64,000 bases of DNA from Nitrosomonas sp. (GCA_031316255.1 JALDQW010000001.1:2389485-2453484), one strand, 5' to 3'. Shown: positions 21,109 to 30,591, counted from the first letter of the stretch. Numbers and translations: made by a program. Notes: a model not told the origin generated them from the letters alone.

Positions 21109-21441
21109 TTAATCCGCTGCTGTGGACTCAGTAGCGCCTGTCTTGTTGTTAGTAGATGAAGCGGATGCAATAGATGTAGTTGGAGCAGAATCTGTTTGTG
21201 TTCCGGATGATTTGGATTGAGTATCGCTGTTTCCTGATTTCGCGGAAGGTTGTGTAGGTTTGTTCTTGAAATCCGTTACATACCAACCGCTTCCTTTTAG
21301 TTGAAAGCCGGCTGCAGAAATCTGTTTGGCGTACGCTTTGCTGCCGCATTCCGGACAAACCTGGATTGGCGCGTCGCTCATCTTTTGCATATGTTCTTTT
21401 TTTGTGCCGCATGAATTGCAAAGATATTCATAAATGGGCAT
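21109..21441 (-). CDS. FmdB-family zinc-ribbon regulatory protein
   Basis: This 110-residue protein begins with the FmdB/CxxC_CxxC_SSSS domain: MPIYEYLCNSCG, then CPECGSKAY, giving two CxxC knuckles for zinc. After residue ~65 it continues into a low-complexity Ser/Thr/Asn/Ala tail, probably disordered. Such genes commonly sit directly upstream of aspS in betaproteobacteria, as here (78-base gap). Their function is not established. AGGTTTTATG context gives a reasonable ribosome site. Confidence 0.88.
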   Translation of the reverse strand: MPIYEYLCNSCGTKKEHMQKMSDAPIQVCPECGSKAYAKQISAAGFQLKGSGWYVTDFKNKPTQPSAKSGNSDTQSKSSGTQTDSAPTTSIASASSTNNKTGATESTAAD

Positions 21442-21680
21442 AAAACCTCCAACAATTCAGAAATAACTAAATCGTGCATTATACCTTAACCTGACTATTG
21501 CACCAGTATACTGTTTTGAGATGAGTAAGCAGCTGATTGCGCGATACGCTTGCTTCTTTATGGACATAAAACGGATTGACTGCTTTGGTTTTTCTAGAAC
21601 ATGTTTGTGAAGCTTTCCAGCTTGAACCAGCCATAAACTTCAAAAGTTTTGCTCGATGTTCTTACCTGAGCTTGTGCAGG

Positions 21681-23132
21681 TTAAGGTTTGTCTCGTCCAT
21701 AAAAATCTTCAAAGCGTACAATATCATCTTCACCGAGGTAGGAACCGGATTGCACCTCGATCATTTCTAGTGGAACACAGCCAGGATTTTCGAGACGATG
21801 CCGGGTGCCTACCGGAATAAAGGTGGATTCATTTTCAGTCACCAGAAAACTATCATTATCGCGTGTGACACGCGCTGTACCGCGGACAACGATCCAATGT
21901 TCAGCGCGGTGGTGGTGCATTTGCAAAGATAGCGCCGCGCCAGGTTTGACGACAATGCGTTTGACCTGAAAGCGTTCCCCTGCATCCACGCCGTCATACC
22001 ATCCCCAAGGACGAAATACTTTGCGATGTAGATGACTTTCCGACCTTCCGGTTTCTTTGAGGCTATCGACAATTTTTTTGACATCCTGGGTTTGGTCTTT
22101 ATGTGCAACTAGAATTGCGTCGGGTGTTTCTACCACGATCATATCCTTAATACCCACGCAAGTTACCAAGCGGCTTTGCGAAATAGCCAATGTGTTATTG
22201 CACTCATGCAACAAGACATCGCCCTGCATTACATTGCCTTCCTGATCTTTGGGCAAGACATGCCAAAGCGAATCCCATGCGCCGACATCGGACCACCCGG
22301 CGGCCAGCGGGATAACCGAGCCAGCGGGCAGTTGAGGATTTTGGCCCGAGGCGATATGCTCCATGACAGCATAGTCGATCGATTTGCTGGTGCATTGCTC
22401 AAAGGCGTTTTTTTCTACACGGATAAAATCGCCGTCGATAGCCCCGCCATTCCAGGCTGTGCGGCAAGCTGACAGGATTTCCGGGTGGCAGAGTTCAATG
22501 GCCTGTAACCATATCGATGCATGCATTAAAAAAAGCCCGCTGTTCCAGAGAAATGATCCGGCTTCCAGATAGGCCTGAGCGGTAGCAGTATCGGGTTTTT
22601 CAACGAAACGGGCAATACTGTATGCATCAGTGTCAGTCAGCTTTGAGCCAGTTTGTATATATCCATAGCCTGTTTCCGGTTTGTCGGGTGTGATGCCAAA
22701 AGTAACGATGTGGCCTTGCCGTGCGAGTTGGATTCCTTGTTGAACCGCATTTTTAAAGATTTCAGTATCGACGATAACGTGATCGGAAGGCATGACCAGC
22801 AAAATGGGGTCGTCGTTCTGATTGCAAGCCGATAGTGCTGCGATGGTTAGTGCTGGCGCTGTATTACGACCGGTGGGTTCAAGCAGGATGGTGCCATTGC
22901 GATCCATCAAACGCAATTGTTCGGCAATTACAAAACGATATTCTTCATTGCAGACCACAATAGGATCTTTTACATCAATGTCGCCAAGCCCGTCCATGCG
23001 GCGTACTGTAGCTTGCAACAATGAGTCGTCACTGATCAGAGATAACAGTTGTTTCGGATGTTTTTCTCGCGAAAGCGGCCATAAACGTGTGCCGGAGCCT
23101 CCAGACAAAATGACGGGTTTCAATGTATGCAT
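21681..23132 (-). CDS. manC: Mannose-1-phosphate guanylyltransferase / mannose-6-phosphate isomerase
   Basis: This is a 483-residue bifunctional enzyme. The N-terminal nucleotidyltransferase makes GDP-mannose (ILSGGSGTRLWPLSREKHPKQ, then FVEKPD). The C-terminal cupin is the type II phosphomannose isomerase (RPWGWYDGVDAGERFQVKRIVVKPGAALSLQMHHHRAEHW is the span; key part QMHHHRAEHW). The product feeds capsule, exopolysaccharide or O-antigen synthesis. It follows wecB by 68 bases on the same strand. No glycosyltransferase genes are adjacent, so this is a small precursor locus. Confidence 0.95.
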   Translation of the reverse strand: MHTLKPVILSGGSGTRLWPLSREKHPKQLLSLISDDSLLQATVRRMDGLGDIDVKDPIVVCNEEYRFVIAEQLRLMDRNGTILLEPTGRNTAPALTIAALSACNQNDDPILLVMPSDHVIVDTEIFKNAVQQGIQLARQGHIVTFGITPDKPETGYGYIQTGSKLTDTDAYSIARFVEKPDTATAQAYLEAGSFLWNSGLFLMHASIWLQAIELCHPEILSACRTAWNGGAIDGDFIRVEKNAFEQCTSKSIDYAVMEHIASGQNPQLPAGSVIPLAAGWSDVGAWDSLWHVLPKDQEGNVMQGDVLLHECNNTLAISQSRLVTCVGIKDMIVVETPDAILVAHKDQTQDVKKIVDSLKETGRSESHLHRKVFRPWGWYDGVDAGERFQVKRIVVKPGAALSLQMHHHRAEHWIVVRGTARVTRDNDSFLVTENESTFIPVGTRHRLENPGCVPLEMIEVQSGSYLGEDDIVRFEDFYGRDKP

Positions 23133-23200
23133 GATAGTTTTCCATTAATGGCTAAGTAAGCCTTTTTAGTAGGTATGTGTCAGCACTACTTTACCCTGTG

Positions 23201-24325
23201 CTAAAGTGTTAACATATTTAATTGTTTGGTTAGAATAGAAACAATTCTTTCAGCAGCTTTACCGTCCCAAAGCTCGGGGCGGCGGCAGGTTTTTGCGGGA
23301 TTGCGCAAAATTTTCTTTGTTTCATTGATAATGCGTTCGGGATTTGTTCCAACCAGTGTATTTGAACCTTCTTCAATTGTGATGGGCCGCTCGGTATTTT
23401 CACGTATCGTGATGCAGGGTATGCCCAATGCAGTTGTTTCTTCCTGCAAGCCGCCGCTATCGGTCAACACTATTGCAGCATCTTTCCATAAATGTAAAAA
23501 CGCCATATAAGGTTGTGGGCCGATCAATGTGATATTGGGGCCAAGATCTATCGCGTACTTTTCCAGGTTATTTCGTGTGCGTGGATGTACCGGGAAGATG
23601 AGTGGTAATTCCTGTGATATTGTTTTAAGTGCGTAGCCGATTTGAGAAAATGTCGCAGCATCATCAACATTGCTTGGACGGTGTAAAGTAATTACGCCGT
23701 ATTGTTTTCCAGCTTCGAGCTGCGCGGTTTTATATGATGTGGTTGCAAAATTACGGGTATCCATTTGCGCCAACTTGTCAGCCTGATACAGCAGATTGTC
23801 CACCATGACATGTCCGACATGGAAAATAGCGGTATCCGGTTTACCTTCATGTTTAAGGTGCTCCATACCACTGGGTTCGGTTACAAAGAACCAGTCGGAA
23901 ATGCTGTCGGTAACTAACCGGTTGATTTCTTCCGGCATGCGCATATCGCCGCTGCGAAGACCGGCTTCTATATGGGCCACCGGTATTTGCAGTTTCTTTG
24001 CAACGATTGAGCAGGCCAGTGTTGAATTGACATCACCGACGACCAGTACCATATCCGGCATCTCATGCAAACAATATTCTTCGAATGCGATCATGATTTT
24101 ACCGGTCTGCTGCGCATGGGATCCGCCGCCAACACCCATAAAGAAATCGGGTTGTGGTATGCCCAGTTCTTCAAAAAATACTTCGTTCATTTCGGGATCA
24201 TAATGCTGACCCGTATGGATAATACGGTAGGTCAGTTTGTCCTGTGCATTGAGTGCGCGCACAATGGGTGCAATTTTCATGAAATTGGGCCTAGCTCCGG
24301 CAACTAGATAGATTTTCTTTTTCAT
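23201..24325 (-). CDS. wecB: UDP-N-acetylglucosamine 2-epimerase (non-hydrolysing)
   Basis: This 374-residue GT-B fold enzyme interconverts UDP-GlcNAc and UDP-ManNAc for surface glycans. The N-terminus VAGARPNFMKIAPIVRAL, HTGQHYDPEMN, VVGDVNSTLAC, AHIEAGLRSGD and TDSGGLQEETTALGIP are all diagnostic. The MPEEINR motif fits the non-hydrolysing bacterial class. It is first of the wecB-manC pair on the minus strand, divergent from the bfd-bfr iron genes across a 302-base gap. Confidence 0.94.
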   Translation of the reverse strand: MKKKIYLVAGARPNFMKIAPIVRALNAQDKLTYRIIHTGQHYDPEMNEVFFEELGIPQPDFFMGVGGGSHAQQTGKIMIAFEEYCLHEMPDMVLVVGDVNSTLACSIVAKKLQIPVAHIEAGLRSGDMRMPEEINRLVTDSISDWFFVTEPSGMEHLKHEGKPDTAIFHVGHVMVDNLLYQADKLAQMDTRNFATTSYKTAQLEAGKQYGVITLHRPSNVDDAATFSQIGYALKTISQELPLIFPVHPRTRNNLEKYAIDLGPNITLIGPQPYMAFLHLWKDAAIVLTDSGGLQEETTALGIPCITIRENTERPITIEEGSNTLVGTNPERIINETKKILRNPAKTCRRPELWDGKAAERIVSILTKQLNMLTL

Positions 24326-24524
24326 GGTTCGGGCAAGTGGTTTCGGTATGTGTATATATTGAAGTGAGTTGTAAAAAAGGATTTTCTCCAGGCGCTATTG
24401 TAGTGTGATTCTTAACAAGGGTTAAGGCAAAATTCCTGTCTTTTATACGGCTTATTCATGAACTGTATCAGTTTCATGGAATTTTTTGTTGTTATCCACT
24501 TGCAATCTTTGCAAAGAGGAATAT

Positions 24525-24544
24525 AATTACGAATCATTCTCATT
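24525..24544. promoter_or_regulatory. Probable Fur box upstream of bfd-bfr
   Basis: The stretch AATTACGAATCATTCTCATT matches the right half of the classical Fur box (AATCATTCTCATT) and more loosely the left. It lies 84 bases before the bfd ATG in the 302-base gap between wecB and bfd. Iron-dependent control of the bfd-bfr operon is the natural reading. The rest of the gap shows no gene. Confidence 0.6.
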
Positions 24545-24627
24545 AACGATATTGTTTTTTTAATTTGTATTCTTAGGCCAAAGGGAAGTGCCGGAAGTGT
24601 CAAAAATTTCAGGTTAGAGCGTTCATC

Positions 24628-24852
24628 ATGTATATTTGTATTTGCAAAGGAGTAACAGACAGTGCGATCCGCGAGGCTGTAAATAATGGTGCTGAACGCA
24701 TGCGTGATTTGAAAAGCTGTCTGGGTGTTACTGAGCAATGTGGTATTTGTGCCTGTCATACAAAAGCGGTTCTGGATCAGGCGCGCATGCAAAAAACTCA
24801 GTTGCTTTCTCCTGAGCCAGAATCCACATTTCTTTATGAAACAACTGCCTGA
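24628..24852 (+). CDS. bfd: Bacterioferritin-associated ferredoxin
   Basis: This 74-residue 2Fe-2S protein reduces the iron core of bacterioferritin to mobilise stored iron. The cluster ligands are CIC at residues 4-6 and CGIC near residue 38, the Bfd/Fer2_BFD pattern (CxC ... CxxC). [16 protein letters not shown] is the family N-terminal helix. It precedes bfr by 11 bases and sits behind a Fur-box candidate, so release and storage proteins are co-regulated. Confidence 0.93.
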   Translation: MYICICKGVTDSAIREAVNNGAERMRDLKSCLGVTEQCGICACHTKAVLDQARMQKTQLLSPEPESTFLYETTA

Positions 24853-24863
24853 GGAGAAAAACA

Positions 24864-25328
24864 ATGAAAGGTAATGCTGAGATCATTCAATGGTTGAATC
24901 GCCAACTGCAACATGAGCTTACCGCGATAAATCAGTATTTTTTACATGCCCGTATGTATAAAAACTGGGGATTTGAGCGTCTGGGCAAGCATGAATACGA
25001 TGAGTCGATTGAGGAAATGAAACATGCGGATATGCTGATTGAGCGCATTCTTTTGCTGGAAGGCCTGCCAAATTTGCAGGAATTGGGTAAGTTGATGATC
25101 GGGGAAAAAGTTGAAGAGTGTGTTTCCTGTGATCTGAAATTAGAGCAGATTTCACATGAAACCCTGACGATGGCAATAGCCGCATGCGAGACAAAGGGAG
25201 ATTATGTTTCCCGTGAGATTTTTGAACGTATTCTTGAGGATACTGAATCACATATCGACTGGCTAGAGACGCAGCTTGAGGTGATACAGAAAGTTGGAAT
25301 CCAAAACTGGCTGCAAAGTCAGATATAA
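24864..25328 (+). CDS. bfr: Bacterioferritin
   Basis: This 154-residue ferritin-like four-helix protein forms a 24-mer iron store. Diiron ligands are visible in [15 protein letters not shown] (Glu18), [15 protein letters not shown] (Glu51, His54) and [12 protein letters not shown] (Glu/His of helix D). Met52 in EEMKHAD is the haem axial ligand, so this is a true haem-binding Bfr. [17 protein letters not shown] is family-typical. GAGGAGAAAAACA precedes the ATG. It is the second gene of the bfd-bfr operon. Confidence 0.96.
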   Translation: MKGNAEIIQWLNRQLQHELTAINQYFLHARMYKNWGFERLGKHEYDESIEEMKHADMLIERILLLEGLPNLQELGKLMIGEKVEECVSCDLKLEQISHETLTMAIAACETKGDYVSREIFERILEDTESHIDWLETQLEVIQKVGIQNWLQSQI

Positions 25329-25422
25329 TCTGCCAATGTTTTATTGCAGTTTATAGTCCATAATTAGCGGGATACTCTGTCTGGAAAACAAATCGGATAA
25401 CTCTACATTGTTCACTTAATTC

Positions 25423-25737
25423 GTGGTGCGGTATCTTGAGCCTCATAAATATGCAACAAAAATGATTAAAAACTTTTGCTTGAAACAGTGTGATGTTTTG
25501 CCATCTGGAATGTTGCAAGACACGAACCAATTATACCGGATTGTTTTAAATGGAATACCCGCTAGCGCGCTAAAACCAAATCAAGCAGTTGAGGCCACAC
25601 AAAACGTAGCAAAAAAGAATACCGAGTTTAATAATAAAAATGATTCTTACAAACAAGAAAAATCAAAATGGATTCAGATTTTTTCTGCATTCATATTTAA
25701 GCTGTTGTGTTTTGCTATTTTGTTTTTTGTTGAATAA
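25423..25737 (+). other. Overlapping 104-codon reading frame before the TonB receptor
   Basis: A 104-codon frame (GTG at 25423; inner ATG at 25462) runs into the receptor gene and overlaps its first 98 bases in another frame. Its last residues (FSAFIFKLLCFAILFFVE) are hydrophobic because they read the same T-rich DNA as the receptor signal peptide. I recognise no family. It may be a leader peptide coupled to receptor translation, a remnant of a longer receptor N-terminus broken by a frameshift, or not translated at all. Confidence 0.25.
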
Positions 25738-28084
25738 TGTCTTTGCTGAAACGCTTGAAAAAGGACAGACCACTGCAACCGAAGACACGTACAGTATTCC
25801 CGCCGGTCCGTTGCAAGATGCGTTAATTCGTTTTTCGCAGCAAGCGGGTATCGACCTGATCTATGATCCGGTGCTTTTGGAAGGTATTAGAACTCAAGGG
25901 CTTGATGGAATGTTTGATGTGCCCTCGGGTTTGAGTTTTTTACTAATCGGCAGTGGGCTCCGGTTTGTGCAACAGGCCGATGGTTTTGAAATCATTGCAG
26001 TACAAACAAATGGCGGTCTTGAAGTCTCGGGCGCGCAAGCTTCCCCAGGTATTACGGTTTTACCCACTATAGAGATATCAGCCGGTTCTACCGGCAGTTA
26101 TGTTGCTACCAGCAGTGTGACTGCAACCAAAACAAACACCTTATTGCGCGATGTGCCGCAATCGATAACGGTCGTTACTGAAGAACTGATAAAAGACCAG
26201 GCAATTCAGAGTATAGGCGATGCCGTGCGCTATGTGCCGGGAGTCGGCGTGTCGCAAGGCGAGGGTAACCGTGATGCGCTGGTTTTTCGTGGTAACCGCT
26301 CTACGGGCGATTTTTTTGTCGACGGTATACGCGATGACGTCGCTTTTTTTCGTGATTTATATAATATTGAGCGGATTGAAGTGCTGAAAGGCGCTAACGG
26401 CATGATCTTCGGCCGGGGTGGTTCTGGCGGTGTTGTTAACCGGGTGACAAAGCAGGCTAATTGGGATCCGGTGCGTGAGGTTTCGTTTCAGGGCGGTTCA
26501 TTTAATCATAAAAGGTTAACTGGCGATTTTGGTCATGTGTTGAATGATAAAGTGGCGTTTCGTGTCAACGGGATGTTTGAAGACTCCGATAGCTTCCGCG
26601 ATGGGGTGGTTATGCGCCGCCGCGGTGTTTCGCCGACTGTTACGATAAAACCCACCGAACGCACCAAGGTCGTGCTGAACATGGAACGCTTCCATGATGA
26701 CAGGACTGCAGACCGTGGCATTCCTTCGTTTATGAATCGACCTGCAGATGTCAAACGGTCGCTGTTTGTTGGCGACCCGAATCTCAGTCACTCCGATGCA
26801 GAAGTACTGGCATTTAATTCATTGATCGAACATCGCTTTGATTTTGGTATGACACTGAGCAACCGGACAAATTATGCCCAGTATGACAAGTTTTACCAAA
26901 ATATTTTTTCCAGTGGACCGGTTTCTAGTGGACACGTGCCTCTAGGCGCCTACAACGATACAACGGATCGTGAGAATGTATTCAATCAGACGAATTTGCT
27001 GTATTCGATGGATACCGGGCCAGTCAATCATACACTGCTGGCCGGTATTGAAATTGGTCAACAGATTACCAGTAATGTTCGTCAGACCGGTTTTTTTGTG
27101 GATAGCCTGAATCAGCCTTTAACCGAAAGAGAGACTTCTGTTCGTGTACCATTAAGTAACCCAGTTACCAATAAGTTGGTGAGATTTGACACGCTTTCTG
27201 CGGATGCCGATAACCGTAGCGTTGTCGATATCACTTCACTCTATATCCAGGATCAGATTGAACTGTTACCGCAATTGCAGGCGATTGCGGGTGTTCGTTA
27301 CGATTTGTTCGAGGTTGATTTTCAGAAAAGAAATGGTGACGGGACGCAAATTAAAACGACTGATCATTTGATTTCACCGCGATTCGGTTTGATTTTTAAA
27401 CCGATTGAGCCCGTTTCTATTTATGCAAGCTATAGCAAAGCGTTTGTGCCGAGAGCCGGAGATCAACTCACTTCAATAATCGTGACCCGTGCGACACTTA
27501 GGCCCGAGAAATTTACTACCTATGAAGCGGGAATTAAATGGGATATTTATCCGGATTTGGCGCTGACTGGAGCAGTGTTCAGGTTGGATCGTACCAATGT
27601 CATTACACCAACCTCCAACGATGGCGGAGCCTCTTTCTTGGCAGGGAGTCAACGTACCGAAGGTGTCGAAATCGGTCTGAGTGGTCGAATAACTCAGAAT
27701 TTGAGTGTTATGGGGGGGTATGCTTTTCAGGATGGCGAAATAACCAGTACAACCGAGGATGCGGAAAAAGGTGCGACATTGGCGGAATTGCCCCGTAATA
27801 CATTTTCCATGTGGAGCCGCTATGATTTTACGCCCAGAATCGGCGCAGCGTTTGGTGTAATTTACCGCAGTTCGATGTTTGCGGCAGTAGATAATACGGT
27901 GCAAATACCTGATTTTACACGCGTAGATGCTGCATTGTTTGCGCAACTCACCAAGCAAGTACGCGCGCAGATCAATATTCAAAATCTTTTTGATACCCAT
28001 TATTTTGCGTCTGTGCACAATAATAACAACATCTCGCCCGGTTCACCCATTGCAGTTCGCGCAACGCTTGTTGCGAATTTTTAA
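25640..28084 (+). CDS. TonB-dependent siderophore receptor with STN signalling domain
   Basis: This 814-residue outer-membrane receptor imports ferric siderophores using TonB energy. A signal peptide (cleavage likely after NNVFA) is followed by an STN domain (~45-125; YSIPAGPLQDALIRFSQQAG), a plug domain (DVPQSITVVTEELIKDQ, RIEVLKGANGMIFGRGGSGGVVN) and a 22-strand barrel ending in LVANF with a terminal Phe. The FhuE/FpvA/FoxA class is the best match; the ligand is unknown. An STN domain implies control by a FecR/sigma pair, but none is next to it. The start ATG has no strong Shine-Dalgarno. Confidence 0.92.
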   Translation: MILTNKKNQNGFRFFLHSYLSCCVLLFCFLLNNVFAETLEKGQTTATEDTYSIPAGPLQDALIRFSQQAGIDLIYDPVLLEGIRTQGLDGMFDVPSGLSFLLIGSGLRFVQQADGFEIIAVQTNGGLEVSGAQASPGITVLPTIEISAGSTGSYVATSSVTATKTNTLLRDVPQSITVVTEELIKDQAIQSIGDAVRYVPGVGVSQGEGNRDALVFRGNRSTGDFFVDGIRDDVAFFRDLYNIERIEVLKGANGMIFGRGGSGGVVNRVTKQANWDPVREVSFQGGSFNHKRLTGDFGHVLNDKVAFRVNGMFEDSDSFRDGVVMRRRGVSPTVTIKPTERTKVVLNMERFHDDRTADRGIPSFMNRPADVKRSLFVGDPNLSHSDAEVLAFNSLIEHRFDFGMTLSNRTNYAQYDKFYQNIFSSGPVSSGHVPLGAYNDTTDRENVFNQTNLLYSMDTGPVNHTLLAGIEIGQQITSNVRQTGFFVDSLNQPLTERETSVRVPLSNPVTNKLVRFDTLSADADNRSVVDITSLYIQDQIELLPQLQAIAGVRYDLFEVDFQKRNGDGTQIKTTDHLISPRFGLIFKPIEPVSIYASYSKAFVPRAGDQLTSIIVTRATLRPEKFTTYEAGIKWDIYPDLALTGAVFRLDRTNVITPTSNDGGASFLAGSQRTEGVEIGLSGRITQNLSVMGGYAFQDGEITSTTEDAEKGATLAELPRNTFSMWSRYDFTPRIGAAFGVIYRSSMFAAVDNTVQIPDFTRVDAALFAQLTKQVRAQINIQNLFDTHYFASVHNNNNISPGSPIAVRATLVANF

Positions 28085-28101
28085 CGGATTCAGTTTTAGT
28101 G

Positions 28102-28152
28102 TCCCTTTCGGGGATGGTTTAAATACCTCGACTTCAAGTCGAGGGGTGTTCA
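28102..28152 (+). mobile_element. IS200/IS605-like end remnant or terminator
   Basis: Directly after the receptor stop come two hairpins: TCCC/GGGA around TTTCGG, then CCTCGACTT-C-AAGTCGAGG, followed by GGTGTTCA. From memory this resembles right ends of IS200/IS605 elements (and the 3' end of their TnpB guide RNA). No transposase is nearby, so it would be a solo end. The second hairpin followed by TTCAGTTTTC could equally act as the receptor transcription terminator. Confidence 0.4.
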
Positions 28153-28185
28153 GTTTTCAAAAATTAGTTTTATACATTTATTCGT

Positions 28186-28212
28186 AAATAGTAACGATTA
28201 TCATTTGTATTA
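28186..28212. promoter_or_regulatory. Probable Fur box upstream of duplicated periplasmic protein
   Basis: AGTAACGATTATCATTTGTATT, lying ~55-80 bases before the ATG at 28265, contains GATTATCATT and overlapping NATWAT-type hexamers expected of Fur sites. A good Shine-Dalgarno (GGAGGT at 28253-28258) lies downstream. This would place the 756-residue protein in the iron-starvation regulon. Confidence 0.55.
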
Positions 28213-28264
28213 TTATTATGATTTGTAGTTTCTTTGTGTTCATATTCAGATAGGAGGTATTTGA

Positions 28265-30535
28265 ATGATTCTAAATCTTAAAAAACTTTTTTTAATCAGT
28301 AGTCTCGCGGTTTTAGTGGCCGGCTATTTAATGGTTGGGCAGAATTGGAAGCCAGCACATGCGGCATCACTAGAAACGGTATCAAATACAGAAGCGATAA
28401 CTGCTGCAGTTTCAGCCTTTCAGGAAATTGGCTCGCTCAGGGGAGAGACATCAATCGATGCTGAGGCTATCCGCAATGCTTATTTAAATTCCTTGCAGGC
28501 GATAACGCAACAAGTCGATGCGGACAATGGCCTGACGCTTGACAGTGATGTTTTGGTGGCAATTGATGAGATCAGCAGTAACAATGAGCCCAAACTGGCT
28601 GCACAGGTAATAGACAAAACCCTGCAGCGCGTATTTTATCTGACTATTCTTAATCGTGTTACGGCGGTACGTGATGATTTTGATGTGACAAGTACGGAAG
28701 CGATGAATGCCACATGGAATGAGGCTGTTGCTGCATTTGAGGCGATCAGGGGTACCGCGGCCAGGGAAAACAAGGTGATTTCAGCTGACCGGCAATCCAT
28801 AGAAACCGGAGACAACCCGGCGTTGGATGTCCAGATTACTGCGGCGTTTGAGCGCGGCAGAACGGCTCTAAACAAACAGAATCCGGCCGACGATCTCATA
28901 GAGATTAAAATTGTGCGGCAAATTATTCGCCTGTCTTTGGCGCGTGCCTATTATATCGGTGTGTTGCGTGAGGTTGAGGGTATTGTCTCAAACCGTGACC
29001 GCGATATTGAAGAGGCCAGAGAGAAACAAAAAGAAGGTGAGATATTCTATCGGATTATTGAAAGCTTTATTATCCGGGAAAATGCAACTGGCAGCGAATT
29101 TATCAAGACGCAATTGACTGGAAATATCACGGCAGTTGATGCAGATGCCATAGTAAGCGAACTGAGCAAAGGATTTGCCGGTCGTGTACGTGCCGAACTG
29201 GGTGCCAATGAAGCCAGTATATCGGATGATCGCGGGCGTGCAATGGAAGTTGCCGAAGAAGCGTTTTTGTACGCCAGTGTTTTTCTGACCGATCTGGAAT
29301 TACGTCTGGATTCGACCCGGCATAATTCGCTGGAGAACGCTCTAAATAATCTCAGAGTCGCGAGCAATGCCCAGGATGCTTCGGCGGCAGCACAAGCGCG
29401 CCAGGATGTGTCTGATATTTTGACGGCTTACGAGCAAACGCTGGCTGTATCCGAATATAAACAAACAGTGGAAACGCCTTTCGTTGATGCAGCAGTGTCG
29501 GCATTCCAAACTATCGGTTCATTGCGCCAACAGAATCCGGTTGACGCACAAGCGATTCGGGATACTTACACGGGTGAATTGCAGCAGTTGACCCAGTCGC
29601 TTGACAATTTATATGCGCTGTCGATGGATGGCGACATACTGGCAGCGATTAACGATATCGGTAACGGTCAACAGGTGCCGCTTGCAGTACAGGTAATCGA
29701 TAAGACCTTGCAACGGGTTTTTGTATTGGCACTCTATAACCGGGTAACACTGGTACTGAACGCATTTGATGACTTGTCACTGTCAGAAATGGAACTGGAA
29801 TGGGATAGAGCATATTCTGCATTTCAAGCCATTACGGGTACAGCGGCCAGAGAAAATAAGGTATTGACTGCCAACCGTCAGTCCATACAGTCCGGCAGTA
29901 ATCCTTTTCTAGACAGCCGGATAATGCTGGCATTTATTCGTGGCAAGGCGGCGATCAATCGATTCACTACTGAAAGCAAGGAACAAGTGGCGATTGAACG
30001 CGAGCGAATTATTCTGCCACTGGTCCGCGCTTATCTGATCGGTGTGTTACGTGAAGTAGAAGGCATTGTCGAAAACAGAAACCGGAATTTAGACGAAGCA
30101 CGGGAAAAACAGATTGAAGGTGTAGATTTTTATCAGACAGTTGAACGGGTGATCGCACAACATAACCCAAATGGTAACGCGCTGATTAAGTCGCAATTGG
30201 CAGGCGATCTTTCGATCATCAATGCCGATCAAATTGTCAGTGAAATAAGCCGTGGTGTTATCGGCCAGATTAACGCACACCTGGTGTTACACGAACAGTC
30301 GTTTGATACGGACCGAACACAAGCCAGGTTGTATGCCGAAGTCACAGCATTATATACACAAATGATTTTGCCAGATCTCGAGCTACGTCTGGAAGCAATA
30401 CAACGTGTCAAAATTGAAAATGCGTTGCAGGATCTTATCGAAGCCACAGAAAATGGTGATCAATCAAAGGCCCGGACAGCACAGCAAGCCATTTCCGATT
30501 TTATTTTGCAATATGAAAGTGAACTATTCAATTAA
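28265..30535 (+). CDS. Periplasmic tandem-duplicated helical protein, iron-associated (unrecognised)
   Basis: I do not recognise a named family. The 756-residue protein has a signal peptide (cleavage likely after PAHA, residue ~33) and two copies of a ~345-residue unit at ~47-391 and ~409-751, offset 361-362. Shared landmarks include AAVSAFQ (47/409), QVIDKTLQRVF, GTAARENKV, REVEGIV (235/597), EAREKQ and DLELRL. Each unit is Glu/Arg-rich, predicted helical, with almost no Cys or His. REVEG loosely recalls the RExxE iron motif of Ftr1 permeases. A Fur-like site precedes it, a terminator follows, and the next gene is a ceruloplasmin-like oxidase. A role in periplasmic iron binding is inference. 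Confidence 0.75.
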   Translation: MILNLKKLFLISSLAVLVAGYLMVGQNWKPAHAASLETVSNTEAITAAVSAFQEIGSLRGETSIDAEAIRNAYLNSLQAITQQVDADNGLTLDSDVLVAIDEISSNNEPKLAAQVIDKTLQRVFYLTILNRVTAVRDDFDVTSTEAMNATWNEAVAAFEAIRGTAARENKVISADRQSIETGDNPALDVQITAAFERGRTALNKQNPADDLIEIKIVRQIIRLSLARAYYIGVLREVEGIVSNRDRDIEEAREKQKEGEIFYRIIESFIIRENATGSEFIKTQLTGNITAVDADAIVSELSKGFAGRVRAELGANEASISDDRGRAMEVAEEAFLYASVFLTDLELRLDSTRHNSLENALNNLRVASNAQDASAAAQARQDVSDILTAYEQTLAVSEYKQTVETPFVDAAVSAFQTIGSLRQQNPVDAQAIRDTYTGELQQLTQSLDNLYALSMDGDILAAINDIGNGQQVPLAVQVIDKTLQRVFVLALYNRVTLVLNAFDDLSLSEMELEWDRAYSAFQAITGTAARENKVLTANRQSIQSGSNPFLDSRIMLAFIRGKAAINRFTTESKEQVAIERERIILPLVRAYLIGVLREVEGIVENRNRNLDEAREKQIEGVDFYQTVERVIAQHNPNGNALIKSQLAGDLSIINADQIVSEISRGVIGQINAHLVLHEQSFDTDRTQARLYAEVTALYTQMILPDLELRLEAIQRVKIENALQDLIEATENGDQSKARTAQQAISDFILQYESELFN

Positions 30536-30551
30536 TTTCAATTAATCATTT

Positions 30552-30591
30552 GCGTCTGCTTAGATCTTAATTCTAGGCGGACGCTTTTTTT
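30552..30591 (+). terminator. Rho-independent terminator after the 756-residue protein gene
   Basis: GCGTCTGC pairs with GCGGACGC (one G-U pair) across a 17-base loop and is followed by seven Ts. It lies 17 bases after the stop codon. It separates this gene from the multicopper oxidase, which therefore needs its own promoter. Confidence 0.8.

Noticed and set aside
21442..21680. Small frame 21576-21770 in the gap between the FmdB-like gene and manC
   Set aside because: It runs into the end of manC on the opposite strand, has no ribosome site and no recognisable protein features; the gap otherwise shows nothing.
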